Part shown: positions 8,527 through 16,746 of the stretch, in pieces
How positions within the stretch are numbered: position 1 is the stretch's first letter
Layout: the number at the start of each line of letters is the position of its first letter
NCBI RefSeq assembly: GCF_001273755.1
Contig: NZ_LGYA01000001.1
Span: 2,388,214 to 2,452,213 of the forward strand
DNA: 64,000 bases
DNA from: Peribacillus butanolivorans
GTDB taxonomy: Bacteria; Bacillota; Bacilli; Bacillales; DSM-1321
Direction: 5' to 3'
Position numbers and translations under genes: made by a program
The notes under the pieces: model-generated
What the model was told of the DNA's origin: nothing
Databases searched by the model: none
The model's input: only the letters and a program-made list of their open reading frames with translations

Positions 8527-8790
8527 CTATTTCGCATTAACAAGATAATATAAAAACCAAACGGCATGATTTTGTTCATCTGCTGCCGCTCGGCGAAAGG
8601 CCTCTTTAATACTTGGGTTCGTTACTTCATCTGCAATTCCCAAATAAAAAATCAACTGTTTCCTGTTCATCTTTTAAAAAGAATTCCCATCCGTCGATAT
8701 ACTATTCTCGACACTCTTCACTGACGACCTGTTAAATCGGCATAAATCTATAGCTGCTTTTATATAAGCGACTAATCCCTTCATTTAAGC
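8527..8790 (-). pseudogene. Ferritin-like (YhjR-type) protein, degraded
   Basis: Read leftwards, the remnant contains LNEGISRLYKSSYRFMPI, stop, QVVSEECRE, stop, YIDGWEFFLKDEQETVDF and, after a one-base slip in a T-run near 8650, YLGIADEVTNPSIKEAFRRA, AADEQNHAVWFLYYLVNAK and the final stop. The ADEQNHAVWF segment is typical of small Bacillus ferritin-like/rubrerythrin-type proteins. Two in-frame stops plus a frameshift show it is dead. The family name is from memory of the motif, so moderate confidence. Confidence 0.65.
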
Positions 8791-8847
8791 GAAGAAGAAT
8801 TGTTATATTTAGCGATAACACAAAATGATATAAGGTTTCCTCATCCT

Positions 8848-10440
8848 TTATTTAGGTAAAATAACAATCGCATCCCCAATCGGACGTTCACCGGCCGCAT
8901 CGGATGTACGATTCACCAATTTGGAGCCTACTGTCATAGCCGTAGAACCTCCGCCATCCAAGTTTACTGCATCAACCGCCCCGAGAGCTTTCATGAGACG
9001 GGCACTCTCTTTAAAATTTGCTCCCACACTATAGAATGGCTGACGTCCATCAACCGTAACCAAGAGAATTTTCCCTTCTTCAGTGACCCCTGCAAGAGTT
9101 CGGGGATTTCTACGCTCTCCAAATTTATAGTAGAATTCTGGATTTTCGCTCCAATTGAACCCTTCTTTTAACGCATTAATCTTCTCTTTACCGTCATGCA
9201 GCAATTGCGGCCCACCATTGACAATACTAATTTTCGGTGCCGCCTTAAGTGGTTGTTTATCAGCAAGAATCCTGGTATTCACTTTCAGTTTTGCACCTAG
9301 CTTCGCATGGGCCAAAAGCCAATTAGCGGCATCGCCTGTACCTGCTAGGACGGAGCCTTTAAGCGGAATGAAGCTGCCTCTGCTTTTGCGTACTTCTGTA
9401 ACTTCACCCTTTGAATTTAAATTAACTTCCACTCCATCCCCAGGCTCAGTTTTAGCACCAAAGGAGGATGTAAATTGAATAAGTTCCCCAGAATCCGTAC
9501 AAGTGAAATCATGCTTTGCAAAGTTTAAATTATCACCAATGCCTCCACATCCACGGATCAGGCCAGGTTTGCGGTTAAGGCCATCCAATTCTCTCATTGC
9601 AGCATCAGATGCCGTAACTGAAAGTTTAGTTTCTACTGAAGCTATCTGTGCCCTATTTCCGGATAAAACCAGGCTTGTCCTGCCATTTACCGCTTCGCTA
9701 ATGAGTTCGCCACTAATCATGGAAGCACCAGCAAGATCCCCTTCTGTACCATCACTCGGTCCCATTACAAAATATCCACCGTTTACAGTCGCTATCGCAC
9801 CAGTACGGGCTGAAATGCTAGTTAATTTTTCCTTCCCGGGTACTATCTCAGTTCCCAGTTCAGGTAAAACTTTTCCTTTAAACTTCTTTGGATCGATTTC
9901 TAAAATATTCACAACCCAAGGGCCCGTAGATTTCCCTCCATCTTCAGCCGAAAAAACAACGCGTGAATTACCATATCCTTTTCCTTTTAACTCATCTCTT
10001 AATTTGTTGGCATCTCTCTCCGATTTAAATGATCCAACACGTACAAGGTATCCAAGCGGACCTTGTTCATGATCGTCAGCAGGCCGTTCTGAAATTTTCT
10101 TAACTTTGGACTCGTAACCTTTTGAATCCAGTTGAATTTTCACCTTATTAGCTTCTTCCTTGGTTTTGTAAAATCCCACATCAATGATAAAGACATCTTT
10201 TTCCGAACTGGCCCCACGGATGATATGCGTATAGGTTAAGCCATGCGTAATCTTTGTTTGATCCCGAGTTTCCGCAAGATTAGAATTCCCTAGAGGAAGA
10301 GCTTGTTCCTTCACAGACGCGGCTTGTACAACACTTGATGGCAAGTCAAGCGTTAAAACCGATCCAGCTGTTAATGCCATTGCTGAAAATAAACCTTTAC
10401 TGACAAGCCTTTGAAAAGTTTTCATTGAATTTTTCTTCAT
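8848..10440 (-). CDS. Secreted SPOR-domain phosphodiester glycosidase-family protein
   Basis: 530 residues. A signal peptide at 1-40 is followed by two SPOR-like units (about 81-116 KDVFIIDVGFYKTKEEA and 128-160 LGYLVRVGSFKSERDA), which bind denuded peptidoglycan in characterised SPOR proteins. The rest (about 210-528) is a NAGPA/phosphodiester glycosidase domain (pfam09992) with TVNGGYFV, VTVDGRQPFYS and the hallmark NLDGGGSTAM. It would act at the cell wall; the substrate is unknown. ATG 10440 has an AGGGGG-type site upstream. It appears monocistronic. Confidence 0.9.
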   Translation of the reverse strand: MKKNSMKTFQRLVSKGLFSAMALTAGSVLTLDLPSSVVQAASVKEQALPLGNSNLAETRDQTKITHGLTYTHIIRGASSEKDVFIIDVGFYKTKEEANKVKIQLDSKGYESKVKKISERPADDHEQGPLGYLVRVGSFKSERDANKLRDELKGKGYGNSRVVFSAEDGGKSTGPWVVNILEIDPKKFKGKVLPELGTEIVPGKEKLTSISARTGAIATVNGGYFVMGPSDGTEGDLAGASMISGELISEAVNGRTSLVLSGNRAQIASVETKLSVTASDAAMRELDGLNRKPGLIRGCGGIGDNLNFAKHDFTCTDSGELIQFTSSFGAKTEPGDGVEVNLNSKGEVTEVRKSRGSFIPLKGSVLAGTGDAANWLLAHAKLGAKLKVNTRILADKQPLKAAPKISIVNGGPQLLHDGKEKINALKEGFNWSENPEFYYKFGERRNPRTLAGVTEEGKILLVTVDGRQPFYSVGANFKESARLMKALGAVDAVNLDGGGSTAMTVGSKLVNRTSDAAGERPIGDAIVILPK

Positions 10441-10915
10441 TTTTACGACCCCTCCCCCTAATAAACACCTTGTGTTCCGTCGGGTTCATTATCCTAATCT
10501 AATGTGTAGAACCTGCTACAGACCAATGAATTTGTTGTAAAGAAATGGTATGAAATGATTAAATTTTTCAAGCTTTCAGGGTGTATTAGTAGTTATCAAA
10601 TTGATTTAACAGAGTTTTTTTAGGTCGGTACTTTATTTTAGTGAATTTCAATGCATCCCTTGCACAAGGACTACAATGTTTTTTTGTGACTACGTGAAAC
10701 TTTGCAGGCCCATTTCTTCTATAAATATAACAGGTTTTTTGAAACTTTAGAAATTGGAGAAGGATTACTGGGATTAGAATTGGGGAAAGACGTGTTATTG
10801 TCCTTCTTGCATTTTGTACAGTTTTAGTGACAGTATTATCACTAACCGTTGAAAGATGGGTATCGTATATTATTATGAGGCCAATCTCTAATATGATTAG
10901 CGAAATGAAATATAC
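10441..10915. other. Spacer with a possible HAMP-like fragment
   Basis: No complete gene. On the + strand 10776-10920 reads IGERRVIVLLAFCTVLVTVL then SLTVERWVSYIIMRPISNMI, a transmembrane helix followed by a HAMP-like PI..MI..M pattern, then a stop. No start signal is seen, so this may be a shard of a sensor protein. The rest is AT-rich and featureless. Confidence 0.3.
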
Positions 10916-11008
10916 GAGATAGATACAAACATGGCCTATCGTTAGTTTTTAGGTTACGGCTTTCATGAAAAAGTACCTCACTTCTCTACCTTTTTGAAAA
11001 AACTATAG
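10916..11008 (+). pseudogene. Fragment of a second IS1182-family transposase
   Basis: 31 codons read EIDTNMAYR, stop, FLGYGFHEKVPHFSTF, LKKL, stop. This aligns with EVETNMAYRWFLGYGFHDKVPHFSTFGKNY of the transposase remnant at 1649-2311, with the tryptophan codon turned into TAG. Only about 90 bases survive, on the opposite strand from the first copy, so the genome has carried more than one such element. Confidence 0.8.
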
Positions 11009-11059
11009 AGCATACTCATGTAAATTCCTCCCTAACCAGCTCAAGTTTTTCACCCTTGG

Positions 11060-11310
11060 TTATGTATTGTTATATAGAAAACATATATTTTAGGTACTTT
11101 ACCTGAATTGAACCCGGTACTTCAGTTTCAATGATTTTCACATCGTAAATTCCTGCTTCCGGTCTTCTAAGTGACATACGACAGGCAATTTCATCTTCCA
11201 GCATATCAATTAAAAATTCATGCATCTTTTTTGTACTAATGGCCCAACATTCGTCTGTTCACGTCGTCTTTCAACCCAGCCACTAATTAAAAAATTGGCA
11301 TATCCCAAAT
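11060..11310 (-). pseudogene. Unidentified decayed coding remnant
   Basis: Read leftwards the sequence is coding-like: KMHEFLIDMLEDEIACRMSL, RRPEAGIYDVKIIETEVPGS, IQVKYLKYMFSI, stop. A frameshift separates this from upstream ISGWVERRREQTNVGPLVQK. No start or ribosome binding site is apparent. I do not recognise the family. Confidence 0.35.
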
Positions 11311-11389
11311 AGTCTAAATAAAAGGATAGAAAATCTCTTTAAAGTGAATAAGAAGTGGAATAATGAAAAATCAAGGTATGCTTCATTCT

Positions 11390-12268
11390 CTATTGAAGAA
11401 AATTCACAAAATTAGATACCCCTATTTTATTAAAACGCTTGTTTTTTCTGACTAGCCATAGATTTCTTGTTATATCTATTCTGGAAATACCCACTTCCCG
11501 CAAAAAACCTTGATCCAATTCCCTGGCCACTGTTAGCCTTGGCAGAATACTGATTCCAAGTCCAGATTCAACCGCACTTTTTATCGCTTGTGTACTCCCA
11601 ATCTCCATGTAACTTTCTATTTTTTCTAAAACCCCGTGCTCTCTTAACATGTTTTCTACGATAAGTCGTGTCCCTGAAATGGATTCACGCCAGATCATCC
11701 TTTCATTTCCCAATTCCTCTACCTGGATTTCTTTTCTGTCTTTCCATGGGTGGTCTGATGGACAAACCAATATCAATTCGTCATCGGCGAACTTCTCCAC
11801 AATAAAATCGGTATTTTCTACAAGTCCTTCCACCAAGGCCAAATCAATGACATCGTTTGATAAATCCTCTAGAACTCGGGGGGTATTTTTTATCGTTAAT
11901 GTTACTTTTACTTCAGGCTGTTGTTTTTTAAATTTCCCAAGCAAGCTCGGCAACAAATACTCGCCGATAGTCAAGGATGCACCTACTATGAGGTTTGTAT
12001 TGTACGCGCCCATTGATTGCTGAATCACTTCCCTTGATTGGTTGAAGTCATTCACAATGGCTTTTGCAAAAGGGTATAACAACTTTCCTGCTTCTGTCAC
12101 TCTCAGCCTCCCTTCCTCACGGTCGAATAACAAAGTGCTATAAAAATTTTCCAATTGGTGAATCTCTCTTGTTACCGCGGGTTGTGATAAGAAGCTTAAC
12201 CTCGCTGCCTGGCTTATACTTCCTTCATCCACTACTAAACAAAACATTCTTAGATTTTCTAGTTTCAA
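11390..12268 (-). CDS. LysR-family regulator divergent from the chromate transporter genes
   Basis: 292 residues from TTG 12268, chosen because GGAGG lies 9 bases upstream and the protein then begins MKLENLRMFCLVVDEGSISQ, aligning with the LysR winged-helix start; a longer frame to 12379 has no such site. The HTH covers about 1-60 (AARLSFLSQPAVTREIHQLE), and the effector domain starts near 90 (NLIVGASLTIGEYLLPSLL). It is transcribed away from the ChrA-like pair and is probably its regulator, through the inverted repeat at 12417-12441. LysR proteins of this subgroup sense small anions such as sulfate precursors; the ligand is not deducible. Confidence 0.9.
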   Translation of the reverse strand: MKLENLRMFCLVVDEGSISQAARLSFLSQPAVTREIHQLENFYSTLLFDREEGRLRVTEAGKLLYPFAKAIVNDFNQSREVIQQSMGAYNTNLIVGASLTIGEYLLPSLLGKFKKQQPEVKVTLTIKNTPRVLEDLSNDVIDLALVEGLVENTDFIVEKFADDELILVCPSDHPWKDRKEIQVEELGNERMIWRESISGTRLIVENMLREHGVLEKIESYMEIGSTQAIKSAVESGLGISILPRLTVARELDQGFLREVGISRIDITRNLWLVRKNKRFNKIGVSNFVNFLQ

Positions 12269-12416
12269 AAGAACCAACCTCCATGTCTTTAAATAGTTTA
12301 ATAAAATGATAGCATCATATAGGTAAATGGTGAAATGGAAAAGCAGCGCTATATTCCCTGAACAGGTGAGCCTATACAATTATTGGTGAAATTCTATATA
12401 AAACGGATAAATCTTC

Positions 12417-12441
12417 TGGGTATAACGTTTTGTTATACCCA
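12417..12441. promoter_or_regulatory. Operator-like inverted repeat between LysR and chr genes
   Basis: TGGGTATAAC-GTTTT-GTTATACCCA: perfect 10-bp arms around a 5-base spacer, centred 97 bases before the ChrA-like start and 161 before the LysR start. Size, symmetry and position fit a LysR recognition site. Binding by the adjacent regulator is inference. Confidence 0.7.
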
Positions 12442-12525
12442 ATGATTTAGTTGCAATTTACCCATTCCTTTTTCTTTGATATGTTAATTATAAGATTTAT
12501 ATAAAGCAGCAAAGGGGAGTGACTG

Positions 12526-13155
12526 ATGACAATGACTGGACAATGGAAAACACTGTTCCAATTATTTTGGACCTTTTTTAAAATAGCACCTGTCACATTC
12601 GGAGGCGGGTTCGCGATGATCCCTTTAATCGAAAAAGAAGTAGTGGAGAAGAGAAAATGGCTGAAAAGCGAAGAAGTTACAGATGTTTTTGCGTTATCTC
12701 AGTCCGTACCGGGAGCTGTCGCTATTAACTCCGCCACCTTTATCGGCCATCGAATTGCCGGAATGAAGGGCGCAATGGCAGCCATGATTGGTGTATCATT
12801 TCCTACCTTTATTATTGTTCTACTCCTCGGCATTTTGTATTTTTTCATTCAGGATAATCCAAAGATAGAATCCGCATTTATATCAATTAGAGCTTCCATA
12901 GTAGCCATCATCGCCTATGCGGCTATCAAGATAGGAAAAACAGCTATTGTTGACAAATCAACATTCGGTATATTTATAGTAGGGATTCCAGTCCTTTTCT
13001 TCATTCACCCGGTTTTAGCTATATTATCAGGAGCGATAGTAGGGATTGTGACTATCTCTGTTAAGAGGAAATTAGGTTACAAAATCAACATGGACCGAAA
13101 AGAAAAGAAAGAAGAAGAAAATGATTTCGAATATTTCATGGGTGCAGGCATATAG
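12526..13155 (+). CDS. Chromate transporter (ChrA/YwrB-type), first half-size subunit
   Basis: 209 residues, a single CHR domain, half the size of full-length ChrA. The FGGGFAMIPLIEKEVV motif is near residue 25, QSVPGAVAINSATFIGH near 65, and five or six hydrophobic segments run to 185, followed by a charged tail. Start ATG 12526 follows AAAGGGGAGTG. Paired half-size CHR proteins in Bacillus (YwrB/YwrA) act together in the membrane; substrates proposed for the family are chromate or related oxyanions. The second half follows at 13239. Confidence 0.9.
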   Translation: MTMTGQWKTLFQLFWTFFKIAPVTFGGGFAMIPLIEKEVVEKRKWLKSEEVTDVFALSQSVPGAVAINSATFIGHRIAGMKGAMAAMIGVSFPTFIIVLLLGILYFFIQDNPKIESAFISIRASIVAIIAYAAIKIGKTAIVDKSTFGIFIVGIPVLFFIHPVLAILSGAIVGIVTISVKRKLGYKINMDRKEKKEEENDFEYFMGAGI

Positions 13156-13238
13156 GTCCATGAAAGGTGGACGATATTTTCCTGAAAGTTATCGGTATAA
13201 ACTGTTAAACTAATTTTCAAGAAAGCGTGGGATATAGA

Positions 13239-13783
13239 ATGATGGAATTATGGGAGTTGTTTAGCACCTTCTTTATTATCGGCTTTGTATCATTCGGAGG
13301 GGGATACGCCATGATTCCCGTAATAGGATCTGAAGTCTCACAGCATGGATGGATGACGACGCAACAATTTACCGATGTAATCGCTATTGCCGGCATGTCT
13401 CCAGGTCCTATCACCATCAATAGTACCATTCTCGTTGGCTATTCGACTGCTGGATTAGCAGGATCCATATCATCCGCTCTCGGAATCTTGCTTCCTGCTA
13501 TTATACTCGTAATCGTTATAGCCACCTTCTTCAACAAATTGAATCATTATCAAGTTGTTCAAGCGATGTTTTATGGATTAAGACCCATTGTCACTAGTTT
13601 AATCCTCTTTGAGCAATCAGTTTTGCCATTTCCAATCATATGATTCCTCTAAACTTTTCGTGGCATTCGATAAGCTTATTACTCGTCTTTGGGTTATCGT
13701 TATTCTCCCTGTTGAAATTACGCTGGCATCCAGCCTATGTCATTATTCTTTCTGGTTTAGTTGGTGTTGTCCTCTATTCATAA
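13239..13783 (+). pseudogene. Chromate transporter (YwrA-type), second half-size subunit, frameshifted
   Basis: The N-terminal 130 residues are normal (FGGGYAMIPVIGSEVSQHGW, GMSPGPITINSTILVGY, IVTSLILFEQ). The frame then reads VLPFPII and stops at 13643. One base lost near 13610 explains it: the next frame continues FAISNHMIPLNFSWHSISLL then LVFGLSLFSLLKLRWHPAYV, IILSGLVGVVLYS, stop 13783, the expected C-terminal helices. Restored length is about 181 residues, the family norm. Start ATG 13239 (or 13242). If real, the shift removes the last two helices and probably inactivates the pair. Confidence 0.85.
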
Positions 13784-13838
13784 CTACTCATTCTATTTCT
13801 ATAAGACTTGTACCAAAATCCAACCCTTTGTAAATCCG

Positions 13839-13876
13839 CATTTTCCTGACGCAACTCGGGTCCAATCAGGAAAATG
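13839..13876. terminator. Inverted repeat after the chr genes
   Basis: CATTTTCCTGA (13839-13849) pairs perfectly with TCAGGAAAATG (13866-13876). It lies 55 bases after the restored end of the second CHR gene and probably terminates or stabilises that transcript; no long T-run follows. Confidence 0.5.
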
Positions 13877-14190
13877 GTTTATCTGTATTATAAGAATCGA
13901 GTGTATTAAAAGTAATCTAAGAAGAAAAATTGAGTACAAAGTTACTTTGAATACTTGATAAAACAATCTATTTAACCTATTAAATGTAGTGATGTCTTGA
14001 CAATAAGAAGGCATCGAATAACCGTACCCCTCTATTCATCGTTCCGAAGTAGAATAAAAGCTTTTTCTACTTCTTGATCACGTCTTAAAGCGTATTAGTT
14101 TCCTACAAGGCAGCAACACACGGTTATTCCCAAGTATAGTTCACCGCATAATCATGGCGCTACCCCAAGTAGAACGAACAATGAGCTTGA

Positions 14191-14207
14191 TTGTACGATT
14201 CGTACAA
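14191..14207. repeat. Palindrome TTGTACGAtTCGTACAA
   Basis: A perfect 8-bp-arm palindrome with one central base. It resembles a dimeric repressor site, but no intact gene starts nearby, so it may belong to a lost promoter. Confidence 0.4.
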
Positions 14208-14279
14208 GGCAAAAGGGAGAAATAATAAAATATAAGCAGCCGAACGAGGCTGTTGACAAATTAACAGGAATTTTTGAAA

Positions 14280-14312
14280 CCTATGTAGAATTTAATTCTA
14301 TGTAGGTTTTTT
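14280..14312 (+). terminator. Leader terminator before a transposase-like stub
   Basis: CCTATGTAGAA and TTCTATGTAGG pair (two G-U pairs) and are followed by GGTTTTTTATT. A small hairpin GCAGCC-GAACGA-GGCTGT lies 40 bases before it. The hairpin precedes the ribosome binding site GGGGGGAG of the stub at 14330. Confidence 0.5.
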
Positions 14313-14329
14313 ATTGGGGGGAGTCTTAT

Positions 14330-14416
14330 ATGATGGGACGTAATGATAAGTACCAAAGTAAAATGGAATTAATTAATTTGGACGATAGATTGCAAAGATT
14401 TGTTTTATTGCACTAA
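14330..14416 (+). pseudogene. 28-codon stub, possibly a transposase N-terminus
   Basis: Starts ATG 14330 behind GGGGGGAG and reads MMGRNDKYQSKMELINLDDR, LQRFVLLH, stop. The opening resembles the N-termini of IS1182-type transposases (NDKYQxKxExI), but the match is short. The following sequence has no further coding similarity that I can see. Confidence 0.3.
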
Positions 14417-14748
14417 ACTGTTCTGATAGTTGAAGAAGGGTATTTTATTTTAATCTATGATAATAGTAAGGGTCGTATATTTAAATTTCTTAACCCTTTC
14501 CTAACCTCTTCGCACCCTTTTCATAAGGCTGTGCTTTTTTTTGTGAACTCTTTTTTATAGAAATTCAATATATTTTATCTAAACTTCTCCACATATTAAT
14601 GATGTTGAGGAAAGATGATCTGTTCTTGAACGAACGTGTAAAAAATAGTTAAACAAATAATTAAAAAGAGCTAAAGTTAAAATTTTTATTCCAGTTAAGG
14701 ATGTTTCCTGATAAACTAATGGCAATGATTAAATACGGAGTGATTTAC

Positions 14749-15801
14749 TTGGAATTACAAATTGACTCAACAGACATTGACTTCCATCAATTGATCTCGT
14801 ATTCCCTCAATTCAATTATGATTGTTGGAAAGGCAGGAAAAATCCTTTACTGTAATAGAGCTTGTTTGGAATTGCTAAAGTTAGCTTCTCCTGAGGACAT
14901 ATTGTATAAAAACTTGTACGTTTTTCTCCCTCCAGATAACCATGCTAGTTGTAATGACCGATTAAAAAGGGTGCTGGAAAAACAAGAGATATTAGAACTG
15001 GCGGAACAAAAAATGATTTGTAGTGATGGACAGGTTATTGATATTGAAGTAACAGCTGCCCCTTTTTATTTGAAAGACATGATCTTGGCTCAAGTCATTA
15101 TTCGAGACATTACAGATCGTAAAAAAGCAGAAATTCTTTTGAAAGACAGAGAAAAATTAGCATCAATCGGCCAAATAGCTGCAGGGATTGTTCATGAAGT
15201 TAAAAATCCTCTTACTTCAGTAAAGGGATTTTTACAGCTATTAAAAGAATCCCAGCCTCATCCTTATCTCAATACGATGGAAGCAGAATTAGAAAAAGCA
15301 TTAGAGACTCTGCAAAATCTATTACATGTTTCTAAACCTGATTTACACGAGGAGCCTTTTGTTCCCATTGATTTATGTAAGGAGTTAACTGCTCTTTTGT
15401 TTTTATTCCAAGAAAAACTTTATAACGTGGAAATAGAATGGGATTTAAGGGATTCAGAGAGAAAAGTAGTTGGAAAGAGAAATTTATTTCTAAAAGCCTT
15501 TTTTAATCTGGTGAAGAATGCAATTGAGGCAATTGAGGGGATTCAGGGTAAGGGAAAAATAAGAATTGAACATTATTATAAAAGTGGAAGGATTCATATA
15601 AAACTTAGTGATACAGGAGTAGGATTATCTAAAGATAAGTTAAAGATGCTAGGAACACCGTTCTTTTCCACCAAAAGCGAAGGAACAGGTTTAGGCCTAA
15701 CTCAAGTATTTACAACGATACATAAACATGGAGGGGATATCTCAGTTAAAAGTGTAGTTGGTAAAGGAACTACCTTTCATGTTCAGCTTCCTGTTAAATA
15801 A
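14749..15801 (+). CDS. PAS-domain sensor histidine kinase, sporulation-kinase type
   Basis: 350 residues from TTG 14749 (GGAGTG 7 bases upstream); an in-frame ATG at 14701 has a worse site. A PAS domain covers about 12-122, with no transmembrane segment, so the kinase is cytosolic. HisKA has H149 in AAGIVHEVKNPLTSVKGFLQ, closely matching the phosphorelay kinases KinA/KinE of B. subtilis that feed Spo0F. The ATPase domain has the N-box NLVKNAIEA (about 256), DTGVGL (288) and GTGLGL (312). It is an orphan kinase with no adjacent response regulator, usual for sporulation kinases. Exact orthology is not assigned. Confidence 0.9.
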   Translation: MELQIDSTDIDFHQLISYSLNSIMIVGKAGKILYCNRACLELLKLASPEDILYKNLYVFLPPDNHASCNDRLKRVLEKQEILELAEQKMICSDGQVIDIEVTAAPFYLKDMILAQVIIRDITDRKKAEILLKDREKLASIGQIAAGIVHEVKNPLTSVKGFLQLLKESQPHPYLNTMEAELEKALETLQNLLHVSKPDLHEEPFVPIDLCKELTALLFLFQEKLYNVEIEWDLRDSERKVVGKRNLFLKAFFNLVKNAIEAIEGIQGKGKIRIEHYYKSGRIHIKLSDTGVGLSKDKLKMLGTPFFSTKSEGTGLGLTQVFTTIHKHGGDISVKSVVGKGTTFHVQLPVK

Positions 15802-15916
15802 AAAATGTCTTCTAAATCATTAATGGCGTTTGTCAGTGAAAGAAAGATCCCAAAGATAATCACCTTGATATGCCGTTTATCTTAGTATGAAATTGTAAAT
15901 GATCGTACATACAAAA

Positions 15917-15945
15917 GGCTGTCAATTGGCAGCCCTCTTATTTTT
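15917..15945 (+). terminator. Terminator downstream of the histidine kinase
   Basis: GGCTGTCAATTGGCAGCC forms a self-complementary stem, followed by CTCTTATTTTTTT. It lies 115 bases after the kinase stop. Confidence 0.75.
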
Positions 15946-15996
15946 TTAGCAATCACTAATAAGTAATCAATAAATACAGATTACCAAACCCAGCAA

Positions 15997-16290
15997 TTAT
16001 TGAAAAAACTTTATTATCGAACGAATTATCATTTTTTCCGCCCCCTTTATGTCGCAGTATTTGTCGACGGTGGAATAATAATGCCCTATAGATTCTAAAA
16101 TAATCAAGGGCATCTGTCCTGTTACCCCCTCTAGTTCTAAAAAATCTATAAAATGACTTAATTCTCTCGTATGCTTTATCGCGTGGCTTATATAAAAAAA
16201 ATACGATATTAAGATATTTAAGGTTAAAGGATTATTTATATATTCTATCGAGGTTAATGTTGCAATACGATATTTTGTTTAAATAATTTT
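15997..16290 (-). pseudogene. Unidentified open remnant
   Basis: About 90 codons are open leftwards without a start: RIATLTSIEYINNPLTLNIL, HAIKHTRELSHFIDFLELEG, VTGQMPLIILESIGHYYSTV, DKYCDIKGAEKMIIRSIIKF, stop. The composition is protein-like and helical. The frame is closed upstream by a stop, with no ribosome binding site. I do not recognise it. The sequence from 16300 to 16640 has nothing else that I can support. Confidence 0.35.
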
Positions 16291-16639
16291 AATTGCATCA
16301 GTTTTCACGTCTGACACTTCTTAAATAGATGTCCTGGTACCTTCTCAGAGTTTTCTAAACTCGTGTTTTTCTATTTCTTACTTTTCACTTTATAACTGGT
16401 CTTATTTCTTTTTAAAAGCCCTTCGTTTATTTCCTACTACTGTTGACCTACATCAAAACAGCATTCAAGATATCGTTGAGGAAGGAATCTGTGATGAAAA
16501 GACATGCCCCTGAAAAAGGGTGAGGAGAAGTCTCTCCGTTCCCTTCTGTACAGATGATAATAAAAATGTCATTGTCACCCCTAATAATGGCATGATACAC
16601 AGTTTTTTGTTCCTATCTGAATAGTAGTTTCTAAAAAAT

Positions 16640-16746
16640 ACAGTCATTTCAAACAGGACCAATTGAACTACCCACCACTTATCGACCTTACGGTCTGATT
16701 GAAGTGGGGGATTCCTAAGAACATTAGCCTATCGGCCAATTTTTAA
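16640..16746 (-). ncRNA. Right end and probable guide RNA (reRNA/omegaRNA) of the tnpB element
   Basis: Immediately 3' of the tnpB stop, the leftward strand carries GAATCCCCCACTTCAATCAG and ACCGTAAGGTCGATAAGTGG, whose CCCCCACTT and AAGTGG-TGGG arms pair around an ACCGTAAGGT mini-hairpin. This is the conserved right-end structure of IS200/IS605 elements, which in characterised TnpB systems is the scaffold of the guide RNA. The element end appears to be GTAGTTCAA at 16663-16671, so the guide would be the next 15-20 bases leftwards. RNA function is inferred from family knowledge. Confidence 0.6.

Noticed and set aside
9155..10072. Rightward proline/serine-rich frames
   Set aside because: Antisense shadows of the SPOR/glycosidase gene.
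16465..16662. Leftward open frame beside the tnpB right end
   Set aside because: It begins at the transposon boundary and has no start context; chance frame.
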